Assembly (NCBI GenBank): GCA_029565395.1
Contig: JAKQOG010000119.1
Coordinates: 42,457 to 106,456 of the forward strand
DNA: 64,000 bases
Direction of reading: 5' to 3'
Origin: Candidatus Hydrogenedentota bacterium
Lineage (GTDB): Bacteria > Hydrogenedentota > Hydrogenedentia > Hydrogenedentales > CAILVY01
Below are positions 54,801 to 63,258 of this stretch, one piece after another (positions within the stretch are counted from its first letter, which is position 1; the number at the start of each line of letters is the position of its first letter). Made by a program: the position numbers and the translations under genes. The notes under the pieces are model-generated. The model was not told the DNA's origin, made no database searches, and worked only from the letters and a program-made list of their open reading frames with translations.

Positions 54801-56570
54801 ATTCCCGTTGAGACCAGAAGTTTCCGATATCACGAGGAGAAAGCCGGGGACGATAGTTCGGCATGGATGCAACCGGAGTTCGATGATACGTCGTGGGAGA
54901 GCGTGCTGGCATCGTTTGGTCCGCGTGCGGAATGGACAGGGCCGCTTGGACAGAAATGGGAGGAGATCACGGGTGCGCCGGCAGAACCGGGCGAGTTTCA
55001 TCCGGCGGTGTATTCGCTCAAGCTGGGGATAAATGAGGATCCGGTATTTTCGAGCGCATTGGGAGGCAAAGGCCGGATTCCGGATGAATTCATCGATTTG
55101 GGCGAGGTGAACGCCGGCGATGTATATCTTGTGCGCGCCATGGTGATTGTTCCGTCCGATGTACAAAGTCTGCCGGCCTTGCTGCGCGCAGGGTGCGCGG
55201 GCCGGAAACGCGTGTTTCTCAATGGCCAGGAGATCGCGCTTGCAGGCGGGGATACGGCGCGCGTGGTGCGGGCGGAAGTGTCATTAAAGACAGGCGCCAA
55301 CCGTCTGGAACTTCTGGTGGCGATGAACGCTCCCGGACGATTGCGGATGTTCTATCAGTTTATGCCGGCAGGCGATGTATTGCCTGATCCGGAATGGATT
55401 TGGACGGATACGCCCAGCGATTCGGGCAAAACTCTTTTCACGAAGGGCGTGGAAGCGCCGGGACCGGTCAAAAGCGCCACAATGGTGGTGGCGCTGGGCG
55501 ATCTGCATCAAATTCGGGTAAATGGCGGGCTGGTGGCGGATCAGGGGAACTTTGATCCCTATTTCACGAGCCGTGCGGAGCGGTACGACATAACGCAGTT
55601 TGTAAAAGAGGGGATGAACCAGATTGAGATTGAAGCGAAAAACATTGGGGGGAATACCGGCTTGCTTTTGGATGGATGTATCGTGCTGGCGGATGGCCGG
55701 GAGATCGTTTTTGTTTCGGACACTTCATTTTTGACCACACCATCGGGCAGCGCTTCAACAGAGGCGGCTCCGGCGATTATTCTTTCCGGTCCCGCACGGG
55801 GCTACATGGGTGATCCGGCGAATCTGCTGTTGTCTCCGCGGCCGCATCCCCTGCCGTTCGGGGGCTGGCTGCAAAATCAACCCGCGCCCGCGGCGCCGTT
55901 TGACCGCGTGGCGTATGCCCGCAGTGAAAATGCACCCGCGCCGGGCTGGTACCGGTTTTTATTGCCGCCGGGTGCAACGGGGATTGCTATCCCAGCGCGC
56001 GGCGCCGCCAGGTTGTATGTAAACGGCATGGAAACGGCGTTAACGGTGAATGGCGAAATGATGTCAGGGGCGTTGCCGGATCCGGCTGCGCCAAGACGTG
56101 TGGCTGCGCTCCGCATTGAAACATCGGCCGGCTTTGAGCAGGGTGCTGCACTTACCGCGCCAATTACGTACGTCATGGGACCTGGAACAATTCCATTAGG
56201 TTCCTGGGATGAATTGGGCCTGCCGCATTATGCGGGAGGCCTGGTATATACCGCGGATATACCCTTGACCGAACCACCGGCGGGCAAAGTCATTCTGGAT
56301 CTTGGCCGGGTGCGCGGATGCGCGGATGTGATGGTGAACGGGGTGAGTTGCGGCACGAAGCTCTGGCACCCCTACCGCTTTAATATCGCCTCCGCACTCC
56401 AACCGGGATCCAATCGGATTGAGATGCGGGTGTATAACACGCTTGGGCCCCATTTTGCGGCAGGCCATCCCAGCGCGCACGTATATGATAATCATACAAA
56501 ATCGGGCATTTTCGGACCGATCCAAGTGATGGTGATTCCGGAAATCCGGTTTGAACTTTCCAGGAAATAG
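51822..56570 (+). CDS. GH106-like large glycoside hydrolase (alpha-L-rhamnosidase-type), secreted
   Basis: 1582 residues. The N-terminal barrel region has YSPVPIWWWSGDPVEQERIS and LAQGGIYNAIILNLAPSG, then GVRLWFYDQLGFSGAGLQAR, resembling GH106 enzymes. Beta-sandwich modules are inserted or appended several times: PEWIWDTAAPAGACKRYFRR (~185-330), a second set near 985-1110 (FRYHEEKAGDDSSAWMQPEF), a third near 1195-1320 (PEWIWTDTPSDSGKTLFTKG). The C-terminal sandwich is VILDLGRVRGCADVMVNGVS with LWHPYRFNIASALQPGSNRI. The N-terminus is weakly signal-like (VAILTASLLAVLGADSSA). GAGAGGAG lies 11 nt before the ATG. The exact linkage cut is not readable. Confidence 0.78.
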   Translation: MVSVAILTASLLAVLGADSSAPGLAAEFSVPIPGYSPVPIWWWSGDPVEQERISEQLERLAQGGIYNAIILNLAPSGPLYGSAADEPPFLSEQWWDIFGHAVKEARRLGVRLWFYDQLGFSGAGLQARVVRDHPEFRGVELRREFKDIEGPGEVELRTPVQGEPLAAFITRLSKKKTPEAATPEWIWDTAAPAGACKRYFRRNFTLDRLPVKAVLNITADNGYVAYVNGVKLGEESIYGSEGWGQAEHFDLLPHLRVGTNTVAFEGENLGGVGGLLAEILVEDNEKSKKIFSDKEFRISAEAPEGWLQPEFDDSAWAPPGIIGKYPCGPWNEVLGIASAGEITLGVGIQNIIPVTETIEEGVLRINVPQGPHRVMLFYTVPGGFDYQNPEAGAALLDIVHGQMECRFSEELGGVIAGSFQDEFPALPRFSKRMIEKFPLLAGYDLIPKLPALYDDVTDRFSDPKGPTTVQVRCDASQVAAQLCEEAFFIPLHDWHERYGMLCGYDQTVRNADPLRGEQYYVDYFKTMRHYSVPGNDMDGDAKPHESIADLYQRPRVWIEAFHSSGWGQTLEEIAVLMHPWLVNGATLFNPHAIYYSIHGSYWEWAPPDTGWRQPYYVHYPVFAEYVSRLCYVLSQGTHDVQVAVLHPSTTVHAYMGFGEPSRAAREAQDMYWGVQRALQKERLDYVILDEDSLQPAAIRNGGVSAGSLCLKVIILPSVRVLQNRSIDKLGHFVLAGGKIILAGAALEHFTDVRLSPELYEKAVKQILSDSIRSASPEEAVSAALASVPRFVAEPVQALKRHTAERDFFFVLSDGETPANGQARFAINQRKLYETTAAKGARMPVTFLQDAVPEYWDALSGQVVPLYNYQRTPQGETGGQTRVELELANTPAPLIGLRTPVPEDPVAVVSDLEITGYERRGDVLEVRGYPRLDQTASPTAEHTIKVEFSDGTFEGRTSSAPLAVTPIEGPLAFRLEPTCNNEDGSFAWPPSEGPIPVETRSFRYHEEKAGDDSSAWMQPEFDDTSWESVLASFGPRAEWTGPLGQKWEEITGAPAEPGEFHPAVYSLKLGINEDPVFSSALGGKGRIPDEFIDLGEVNAGDVYLVRAMVIVPSDVQSLPALLRAGCAGRKRVFLNGQEIALAGGDTARVVRAEVSLKTGANRLELLVAMNAPGRLRMFYQFMPAGDVLPDPEWIWTDTPSDSGKTLFTKGVEAPGPVKSATMVVALGDLHQIRVNGGLVADQGNFDPYFTSRAERYDITQFVKEGMNQIEIEAKNIGGNTGLLLDGCIVLADGREIVFVSDTSFLTTPSGSASTEAAPAIILSGPARGYMGDPANLLLSPRPHPLPFGGWLQNQPAPAAPFDRVAYARSENAPAPGWYRFLLPPGATGIAIPARGAARLYVNGMETALTVNGEMMSGALPDPAAPRRVAALRIETSAGFEQGAALTAPITYVMGPGTIPLGSWDELGLPHYAGGLVYTADIPLTEPPAGKVILDLGRVRGCADVMVNGVSCGTKLWHPYRFNIASALQPGSNRIEMRVYNTLGPHFAAGHPSAHVYDNHTKSGIFGPIQVMVIPEIRFELSRK

Positions 56571-56593
56571 AAACAATTTTAGGAAAGAGTGGT

Positions 56594-57295
56594 GTGAGCA
56601 CGATTACAGGCATTCATCAGCCGCATTACCTGCCGTGGCTGCGGTATTTTGAGAAAATAGCGCGATCGGATGCATTTATCGTGCTGGACAACATTCAGTT
56701 CAACAAAAACGGCTGGCAGAACCGGAATAAGGTGAAATCAAGCTCAGGGGCGGTTCTGCTGACGGCGCCGGTGTATGAAAAATATCAGCAGCCGCTGAAC
56801 GAGGTGCGCATCAATAACACGGTGTCCTGGCGGCGGAAACACTGGCTAACGATTGAACAATCCTACCGGAAGGCTCCTTTTTTCGAGGCGTATGCAGCAT
56901 TTCTAAACGAAACGTATGAACGGGAATGGGAATATTTGAATGCACTGAACCGGCATATGCTGGAGTATTTTGTGTGTGCGCTGGGCATCCGCACGCGGCT
57001 GTATTATGCTTCCGAACTCAATGTGCCGGGGGAAGCGACGGAACGGCTGGTGAATCTGGTGCACGCAGTGGGCGGGGACGTGTATTACAGCGGGGCGTTT
57101 GCGCGGGACGCCTATCTGGATATAGAACAGTTGGAAAAGGCCGGTATCTCGCTCGCGCTGCAAGAGTGGAAAGCGCCGGTCTACACGCAATTGCATGGTC
57201 CGTTCATTGCCGATTTGTCGATTATCGATTTACTCATGAACTGTGGGCCGAAGTCGTTGTCCATACTATTGGGAGGGACACATGATTCCGCATAG
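56594..57295 (+). CDS. WbqC-like family protein
   Basis: 233 residues, GTG start. The signature GIHQPHYLPWLRYFEKIA and VLDNIQFNKNGWQNRN identify PF08889. WbqC proteins occur in O-antigen and glycan loci; their chemistry is not well established, though a transferase role on amino sugars has been suggested. Its 3' end overlaps the DegT gene by 14 nt, so the two are translationally linked. Confidence 0.88.
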   Translation: MSTITGIHQPHYLPWLRYFEKIARSDAFIVLDNIQFNKNGWQNRNKVKSSSGAVLLTAPVYEKYQQPLNEVRINNTVSWRRKHWLTIEQSYRKAPFFEAYAAFLNETYEREWEYLNALNRHMLEYFVCALGIRTRLYYASELNVPGEATERLVNLVHAVGGDVYYSGAFARDAYLDIEQLEKAGISLALQEWKAPVYTQLHGPFIADLSIIDLLMNCGPKSLSILLGGTHDSA

Positions 57296-58265
57296 CAAGC
57301 CGTGCCTTGGGCACGAAGAAACGGAGGCGGTGGCCAGGGTATTGCAGTCGGGATACCTCTCACAGGGAAACGAGGTGGCGGCCTTCGAGGAGGAATGCGC
57401 TGCCTTCGTGGGGCGGCGTTATGGCGTGGCGGTGAACAGCGGTACGGCGGCATTGCATCTGGCATTGGTAGTGCTTGGCGTGGGCAAAGATGACCCGGTG
57501 GCATTTCCTTCCTATGTGTGTGCGGCGCTGTTGCAGGCGGTATCGTGGCAGCAGGCGCGCCCTGTGTTATGTGATATCGGCCCGGACTTTAATTTGCTTG
57601 CGGAGACTATTCCCGCCGAGTGTCCCACAGTGATTGTTCCGCATTTGTTTGGGGCACGCGCACCCCTTCCAGAGGGCAAGGTGGTGATTGAAGACATTGC
57701 TCAGTCGATCGGAGGTTCCACGGGCCGCGCCTCGCAGATGGCAATCGTTTCGTTTTATGCGACCAAACTGCTGTCCACGGGGGAAGGAGGGATGTTGCTT
57801 ACAGATGATGCAGCGTTGGCGGAGGAGGCGCGTGATCGCCGGGAGTATGACAACCGGGATGATTTTACGATTCGCTATGCATATAAGATGACGGATTTTC
57901 AGGCAGCTCTGGGCCGTGTGCAACTTATACGTCTGCCAGGGTTTGTACAACGGCGGCGTGAAATAGCCCAAGCCTATTCGGAAGCCTGGAAAGATTTGCC
58001 GGTGCGTCTTCCGCAGGGGAAAGATCACGTATTTTTCCGGTATGTAATTGCGGCGAAGGACCGGGATCGGCTGGAAACGTATTTGCGAAACGAGGGTATA
58101 GAGGCAAAGCGCCCGGTGTATCGTCCTGTGCACCAGTATCTTGGGGGCTTTTTCCCTAATTCGGAGCATGCGCACCTTGAAAGTCTGTCAATTCCCATAT
58201 ATCCCGCATTGATTTCCAATGAAATCCAGAATATGATAAAATCTGTTATAAAGTTCTTCGGTTGA
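57282..58265 (+). CDS. DegT/DnrJ/EryC1/StrS family aminotransferase (second copy)
   Basis: 327 residues from ATG 57282, just after TTGGGAGG. Motifs: KPCLGHEETEAVARVLQSGY, VNSGTAALHLALVVLG, VVIEDIAQSIGG and SFYATKLLSTGEGGML (Schiff-base Lys). It is shorter than the copy at 42980 and clearly divergent from it, so not a recent duplicate. It probably aminates another nucleotide sugar, with WbqC as partner. Confidence 0.9.
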   Translation: MIPHSKPCLGHEETEAVARVLQSGYLSQGNEVAAFEEECAAFVGRRYGVAVNSGTAALHLALVVLGVGKDDPVAFPSYVCAALLQAVSWQQARPVLCDIGPDFNLLAETIPAECPTVIVPHLFGARAPLPEGKVVIEDIAQSIGGSTGRASQMAIVSFYATKLLSTGEGGMLLTDDAALAEEARDRREYDNRDDFTIRYAYKMTDFQAALGRVQLIRLPGFVQRRREIAQAYSEAWKDLPVRLPQGKDHVFFRYVIAAKDRDRLETYLRNEGIEAKRPVYRPVHQYLGGFFPNSEHAHLESLSIPIYPALISNEIQNMIKSVIKFFG

Positions 58266-58310
58266 ACGCCGATAAGAAAATCGACTGATTGAGAACAGGA
58301 AAGGATACGG

Positions 58311-59564
58311 ATGCCTTTTTTCTTACCACCGTACTATTGGCCGAAAACCTATCTTTTTGCAGGATGTACGGCGTTTATCATCTCATTGCTGGCGATGCCG
58401 GTGGCGATTTATGTGTTGCGGAAACTGGGGATAATGGATGAAGTAGCGCCGAATAAGATCCATAGGAAACCTGTCCCCCGGGGCGGGGGGGTGGTAATTT
58501 TTCTAGCCTTCACGGCAGCGGTGTTGCTTCCGGGCTATCGCAGCCACGCGATGAACGGGGTGATGGTGGGCGCCTTTATCTGTTTGGTTGTAGGGATGGT
58601 GGATGACTGGGTGGGGGGCATTCCGGGATTTTACAAGTTGATCACGCTGTTTTTTGTCACGTTGGTGTTGTGGTATTTCGGCGTACGGGTGAACATATTC
58701 AAGAATGAGGTTTTAGACATCGCGCTGACGGTGTTATGGATTGTGGGGGTGACGAGCGCCTTCAACGGCACGGACAATATGGACGGTCTGGCATCGGGTA
58801 TCGCGGTGATTGTATCCCTGATGTTTTTTGTCATTGCGCTTCAGGCGCACCTTCATGCGGGCACGGAAACCAGTCTGTCGTGGTTTGGGCTGTTAGCGAT
58901 AGCGCTGGTGGGGGCGAATCTGGGCTTTTTGGTGTATAACTTTAATCCTGCCCGCATTTTCATGGGGGATTCTGGGAGTTTCTTTTTGGGATTTACACTG
59001 GCGGCGCTGGGCGTGATGGGGGAATGGACGGAGAACCGGATTATCTCGTGTGTGATCCCCATATTGATACTTGGGGTTCCGATATTCGATTTTGCCTATA
59101 TTATTTTGGCGCGGATTATCCAGGGGGAAACGCGTACTCTGCGTTCGATTATCGATCATTGCGCGCCAGACCATTTATCGCATCGCCTGGTGTGGTTTGG
59201 ATTCACCCAGCGGCAAGCGGTGCTGTTGATCTATTTGATCGCGGCGACGCTGGGGGTTTCGGGCATTCTCCTTCGCAATACGAGCAGTTTTTTTGACGCG
59301 CAACTGGCATTGTTTCAGGGCCTGGCGATAGTAGCGATTGTGATCATATTCATGTTGAAGGCGGCGCGGCATCACCGGGAGACGATGAAGAATCACATCG
59401 CGGAGTTTCACCCGGAGATTGCGGCGAAAACGTCATCCGAAGCGGTTTCCGGGAAGGAATCCGGCGATCCCCATGGGCCCCATTTGCAAAAGAGGATATT
59501 ATTATCGTTCCGAAGGGGCGGCATATCACGGATGAACACGGGTGACGGTCTCCCCTTCCGGTAG
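58311..59564 (+). CDS. WecA/MraY-family undecaprenyl-phosphate sugar-1-phosphate transferase
   Basis: 417 residues with about 10-11 membrane segments. Conserved cytoplasmic motifs: VPRGGGVVIF, GMVDDWVGGIPGF (Asp pair binding Mg), AFNGTDNMDGLASG, ARIFMGDSGSFFLGF (catalytic Asp) and CAPDHLSHRLV (His motif). It transfers a sugar-1-phosphate from a UDP-sugar to undecaprenyl phosphate, starting a lipid-linked glycan for the two polysaccharide groups here. The last 45 or so residues (EIAAKTSSEAVSGKES onward) have no family likeness and may be repeat-derived or mis-read 3' sequence. Confidence 0.92.
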   Translation: MPFFLPPYYWPKTYLFAGCTAFIISLLAMPVAIYVLRKLGIMDEVAPNKIHRKPVPRGGGVVIFLAFTAAVLLPGYRSHAMNGVMVGAFICLVVGMVDDWVGGIPGFYKLITLFFVTLVLWYFGVRVNIFKNEVLDIALTVLWIVGVTSAFNGTDNMDGLASGIAVIVSLMFFVIALQAHLHAGTETSLSWFGLLAIALVGANLGFLVYNFNPARIFMGDSGSFFLGFTLAALGVMGEWTENRIISCVIPILILGVPIFDFAYIILARIIQGETRTLRSIIDHCAPDHLSHRLVWFGFTQRQAVLLIYLIAATLGVSGILLRNTSSFFDAQLALFQGLAIVAIVIIFMLKAARHHRETMKNHIAEFHPEIAAKTSSEAVSGKESGDPHGPHLQKRILLSFRRGGISRMNTGDGLPFR

Positions 59565-59597
59565 AAAGCAGCGTATCGAATCAAGGATGGGTGTGGT

Positions 59598-59840
59598 TTA
59601 TTCATTTCCCTTCGCCGGAATTTCATTCGGGGGATCGGGGTGCATCCAGGGGGCACGTACGGCATCCGCGGCCACCATCGCCATAAATGTTTCGCGGTCT
59701 ACGGTATCGCCACTGGTGACAACCCGCACGTTGCCATTTACCATCACGGCGAATTGACGAATTTTCCGTCCCCGGCGCTGGAGAATGGCCCCCTTGGTCA
59801 TCATGTCAAACTCCACGGTAATGATTTCCCATTCGGTCAT
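59598..59840 (-). CDS. Small hypothetical protein (80 residues)
   Basis: ATG 59840 is preferred because CCAGGAGGGC lies 4-7 nt upstream; a longer frame to 59918 lacks a ribosome binding site. The sequence begins TEWEIITVEFDMMTKGAILQ, contains RRGRKIRQFAVMVNGNVR and ends in an acidic/proline tail. There is no signal peptide, membrane segment or known family. It is co-directional with, and 148 nt downstream of, the HEAT-repeat lipoprotein gene. Confidence 0.55.
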   Translation of the reverse strand: MTEWEIITVEFDMMTKGAILQRRGRKIRQFAVMVNGNVRVVTSGDTVDRETFMAMVAADAVRAPWMHPDPPNEIPAKGNE

Positions 59841-59988
59841 GGCGCCCTCCTGGGCCGATTGTTCCTTGGAGAACAGTGCGTGGGGCACACGGCGTTTACG
59901 AAACAGCATATGCAGCACATCCTGATGTTGTTTAAATTATTGTAGAGGCCGGCGGAAAAGAGTGCAATACCTCGGGCGACGGTGATAT

Positions 59989-60918
59989 TTATTGGGTTAC
60001 AGGCGCAGGCGGGGTTTCAGCGGCCGGGAGCCGGGTGGGTTGACCAGGAGCAGAACCCGGTGGGGGAGGGGGAGCGGTTAGCACAGGCGCCTGTGCGCGC
60101 GCTTTTATGGCATCGGCGGCGCTTTTGGCCAAGGTGCGGACATCATTGTCGGTATCTTTTTCCGCGGCCGAATTGAGCACGTCGATCACGGAAGTATCGC
60201 CCAAATGACCCAGAATCGTGGCGGCGCGCATACGGGCGTTTGCTTCCAAGCTCATATCGGTCATAACCGTTTTGAAAATATCCAGATGCTCGGAAACTTT
60301 AGTATCCGGAATCATCAAAATAAGCTGGGTTTTGTCGCGGGCGGACATTTCGGGGTCGTTCCATAGCTCTTGGATACGGGGCATGGCCTCACTTTCACCG
60401 TGCATGATAAGCATGAGGGAGGCTTCGAACCGAACACGCCTTTCTTTATCGTTGAATAGTTCTTTCAGGCGTTTTTCCGCTTCCGGTGTTTTCAGGAGTC
60501 CCAGCAGGTGGGTGGAACAGGCCCTCGTGGTGACTTCTTTGTTTTCCTGGGTGAATTCCAGAAGGCGCGGCTGCATGGAAGGGTTTATTTTCGAGGTGAG
60601 GCAAATCACGGCCAATACTTTGGCTACGGGGTCTCCGGCGGGATCGCCCAAGACGTCCATGATGGGATTTAATCCATCGGGTCCCGATTCGGCGAGCCGC
60701 TGGGTGATGGTTATGGCGCTTTGCACGTCCAGGTTCGCGAAGCCAGCCTTGGTGAGGGCCATCCAATCCTGCATGTAATTTACGGGCGTTGTCTGGACAA
60801 CAGGCTCCTGGCCGCCGCACGCGGACAGGAGGCAGAGGACCGGACACACCGCAATCATCATTGCGATGAGCGTCCGGAGAAGTTGTTCAGGATGTGCATG
60901 AGAAAAAGAGGTTCGCAT
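59989..60918 (-). CDS. HEAT-repeat lipoprotein
   Basis: 309 residues with a lipoprotein signal (AVCPVLCLLSACGGQ; lipobox LSAC). About five HEAT-like helical repeats occupy residues 70-260, for example PVAKVLAVICLTSKI, EVTTRACSTHLLGLL, RVRFEASLMLIMHG and NARMRAATILGHLGD. The C-terminus is a Pro/Ala-rich tail (APPPPPGSAPGQP). HEAT repeats form protein-binding solenoids; the partner is unknown. It is transcribed divergently from relA. Confidence 0.85.
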   Translation of the reverse strand: MRTSFSHAHPEQLLRTLIAMMIAVCPVLCLLSACGGQEPVVQTTPVNYMQDWMALTKAGFANLDVQSAITITQRLAESGPDGLNPIMDVLGDPAGDPVAKVLAVICLTSKINPSMQPRLLEFTQENKEVTTRACSTHLLGLLKTPEAEKRLKELFNDKERRVRFEASLMLIMHGESEAMPRIQELWNDPEMSARDKTQLILMIPDTKVSEHLDIFKTVMTDMSLEANARMRAATILGHLGDTSVIDVLNSAAEKDTDNDVRTLAKSAADAIKARAQAPVLTAPPPPPGSAPGQPTRLPAAETPPAPVTQ

Positions 60919-61126
60919 TGCTCAAGCTCCATTTAAGTTAAGGCTCCATAGCCTAGCATATTGCCGGAGGAAAAGGCACATTGCCTGGGAAATCTTGGGC
61001 AAAGTTTTATTTTCCCGGCGGCAAGGGTATACTGTTGGCAACGATTTTCGGCGGGTATGCTTGTTCATTTGTGCGGGAATTTCCTGCAGTTCAGGTCTTT
61101 CCGGCCACCTCCCCCAATGGTGTTGC

Positions 61127-63187
61127 ATGAAGAAGAAGTTGCAAAAAATATTGAACCAGATGCGCAGGAATGGCAATTCCGAAGCGGATCGGGAAGTGGT
61201 GCGCAAGGCGTACCGCATGGCGGAACAGGCGCACCGCGGACAGTTCCGTCTGTCGGGGTTGCCGTATCTTTCTCATTCTCTCAATGTGGCGCGCATATTG
61301 ACTGAGATGGAGTTGGATACCGCCTCTATCGCCGCCGGAATCCTGCATGACGTGCTTGAGGATACACCAGTCAAGCAGCAGGAGATCATTTCGGAGTTTG
61401 GCAAGGAAATTGCCATGCTGGTGGACGGGGTCACCATGATCAGTTCCTTTCCGAAGGCCACGGGGGATATGAGCCTGTCGGAAAAGCAGGCGATGGGATT
61501 CCGGAAGATGCTGGCGGCGACGGTGCAGGATGTCCGGGTGTTGTTAATCAAGTTGGCGGATCGTTTGGATAATATGCGCACGATACAGCATCTTCCGCCG
61601 GAAAAGATCCAGCGCATTTCGCGGGAAACCCTGGATATCTATGCACCGCTGGCGCACCGGCTGGGGATTGCGGTATGGAAAGCGGAACTGGAGGATTGCG
61701 CGTTTCGCTGGCTGCATCCCGCGGAGTACGAGGAAATTTCCGCAAAGGTGAAGACACGGCGGTCTGAACGGCAAAAGCGGCTGAAGCACAGCATTGAGCA
61801 GGTAGAGCGGCAGCTTACGGAGTATGGGATCAAGGCGCGGGTAATCGGGCGCACGAAGCATTTTTACAGTATCTATCGAAAAATGTCTCAGCGGGGCGTG
61901 GATTTTGACGACATCATGGATCTGGAAGGGGTTCGGATCATCACGGAGACGAAACCGGATTGTTATCAGGCGCTGGGAGCGGTGCATCAGTTGTGGCCGA
62001 ACATTCCGGAGCGATTCCGGGATCTGATTCTGCGGCCCAAGGAAAACGGGTATCAAACGCTTCATACCACGGTCATGTGCGAAGACGGCAAGAAGCTGGA
62101 GATCCAGATACGCACGGAGGACATGGATCGGGTGGCGCAGGTGGGTGTGGCGGCGCATTGGCGGTATAAGGAGGGGGAAAAACATGATGACGGCAAGTTG
62201 GATGAGCAGCTTGCCTGGCTTCGGCAGATGTATGAGTGGCTGAAGGAGGCGTCGGGGGCGGAGGAATTGCTGGACGGGATGCGGCGGGACGTGCGGGCGT
62301 CGGATATTTACGTATTCACGCCGAAAGGGGAAGTGAAGGAATTGCCCAAGGGGTCGACGCCGCTGGATTTCGCGTATCTCATTCATTCGGAGGTGGGGCA
62401 TCATTGTATTGCGGCGCGGGTGAATGGGCGGGTGGTTCCGTTGCGGTACAACCTGCAAATGGGCGATATGGTGGAGATTCTCACGTCGAAGAATCAGACG
62501 CCGCACCTGAGTTGGCTGGAAATCGCCATCACGGGCCGGGCGAAAACGCGCATCCGGCAGCGGCTTCGGGAAATGGGCGAGATTGAACCGCTGGAAGAAC
62601 TGCCGCCGAAGCCCAAGGAGCATCATGCGCCAGTCAAGCATGAGGCGCCGGAGCCAACGGTGCGGCAGGTGGATGACGCCACCCGGCGGAAGCTGATCCG
62701 CATCCAGGGGGCCAAAGGCATGGCGGTGCAGTTCGCCAAATGCTGCAATCCGATGCCGGGTCACGCGGTGGTTGGGTATGTCACACGCAATCCGGGCCTG
62801 TCCGTGCATCGGTCGGACTGCCGCGTCTTCGCGCGGATGAACCGCGACCCAAAACGCATTGTGGAGGCCTCCTGGGAAGGCGAGGGCGTGCTGCAAACCT
62901 CCATGCGGGTGGTGATCGGGCCTCGCCCGAATGTGCTGGCGGATATTACCAATGCACTGCGTCCCATGAACATCGATATTATCAGCGCGAATTACGGCCC
63001 GAAAGAAGACGGCAAAGGCTACTTCGATTTCATGTTCGAAGTCACGGACCAGCGCCTCATCGACTCTGTCATGCGCACCCTGCGCACCGTCTCCGGCATC
63101 ACCTCCGTAAAACTCCTCTGGACCCGCGAACAATCGCATGCCTCGAACGGCGACGCAATAAATAGGGACAGTAACCATTTATTGTGA
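61127..63187 (+). CDS. rel: RelA/SpoT-family (p)ppGpp synthetase/hydrolase
   Basis: 686 residues from ATG 61127 (weak ribosome binding site; the frame is open further upstream). The HD hydrolase domain has LSHSLNVARILTEMELD and GILHDVLEDTP. The synthetase domain has GRTKHFYSIYRKMS, RFRDLILRPKENGYQTLHTT (RxKD-like, as in bifunctional enzymes) and VGVAAHWRYKEG. TGS (DIYVFTPKGEVKELPKGST), zinc-finger/RIS (FAKCCNPMPGHAVVGY) and C-terminal ACT (VLADITNALRPMNIDIISA) domains follow. It makes and degrades the stringent-response alarmone. The last residues NRDSNHLL and the stop codon lie inside a repeat element. Confidence 0.95.
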   Translation: MKKKLQKILNQMRRNGNSEADREVVRKAYRMAEQAHRGQFRLSGLPYLSHSLNVARILTEMELDTASIAAGILHDVLEDTPVKQQEIISEFGKEIAMLVDGVTMISSFPKATGDMSLSEKQAMGFRKMLAATVQDVRVLLIKLADRLDNMRTIQHLPPEKIQRISRETLDIYAPLAHRLGIAVWKAELEDCAFRWLHPAEYEEISAKVKTRRSERQKRLKHSIEQVERQLTEYGIKARVIGRTKHFYSIYRKMSQRGVDFDDIMDLEGVRIITETKPDCYQALGAVHQLWPNIPERFRDLILRPKENGYQTLHTTVMCEDGKKLEIQIRTEDMDRVAQVGVAAHWRYKEGEKHDDGKLDEQLAWLRQMYEWLKEASGAEELLDGMRRDVRASDIYVFTPKGEVKELPKGSTPLDFAYLIHSEVGHHCIAARVNGRVVPLRYNLQMGDMVEILTSKNQTPHLSWLEIAITGRAKTRIRQRLREMGEIEPLEELPPKPKEHHAPVKHEAPEPTVRQVDDATRRKLIRIQGAKGMAVQFAKCCNPMPGHAVVGYVTRNPGLSVHRSDCRVFARMNRDPKRIVEASWEGEGVLQTSMRVVIGPRPNVLADITNALRPMNIDIISANYGPKEDGKGYFDFMFEVTDQRLIDSVMRTLRTVSGITSVKLLWTREQSHASNGDAINRDSNHLL

Positions 63188-63246
63188 CTACTTGCTCTAA
63201 ACCAAAACCAAAATAAAAGAATAAATAGCCGAAATAAATGGTTACT
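63158..63246. repeat. MITE/REP-like element at the 3' end of relA
   Basis: AGTAACCATTTATT (63170-63183) and AATAAATGGTTACT (63233-63246) are perfect 14-bp inverted repeats around an AT-rich, non-coding centre. The left end continues as AATAAATAGGGACAG. From memory, the string AATAGGGACAGTAACC is a dispersed element end in many bacteria, often linked to Y1/RAYT transposases; no transposase is here. Confidence 0.65.
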
Positions 63247-63258
63247 TTCCATATTTAA

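Noticed and set aside
61544..63178. Open frame of 544 codons on the minus strand
   Set aside because: Fully antisense to relA, with His/Arg/Pro-rich composition typical of shadow frames.
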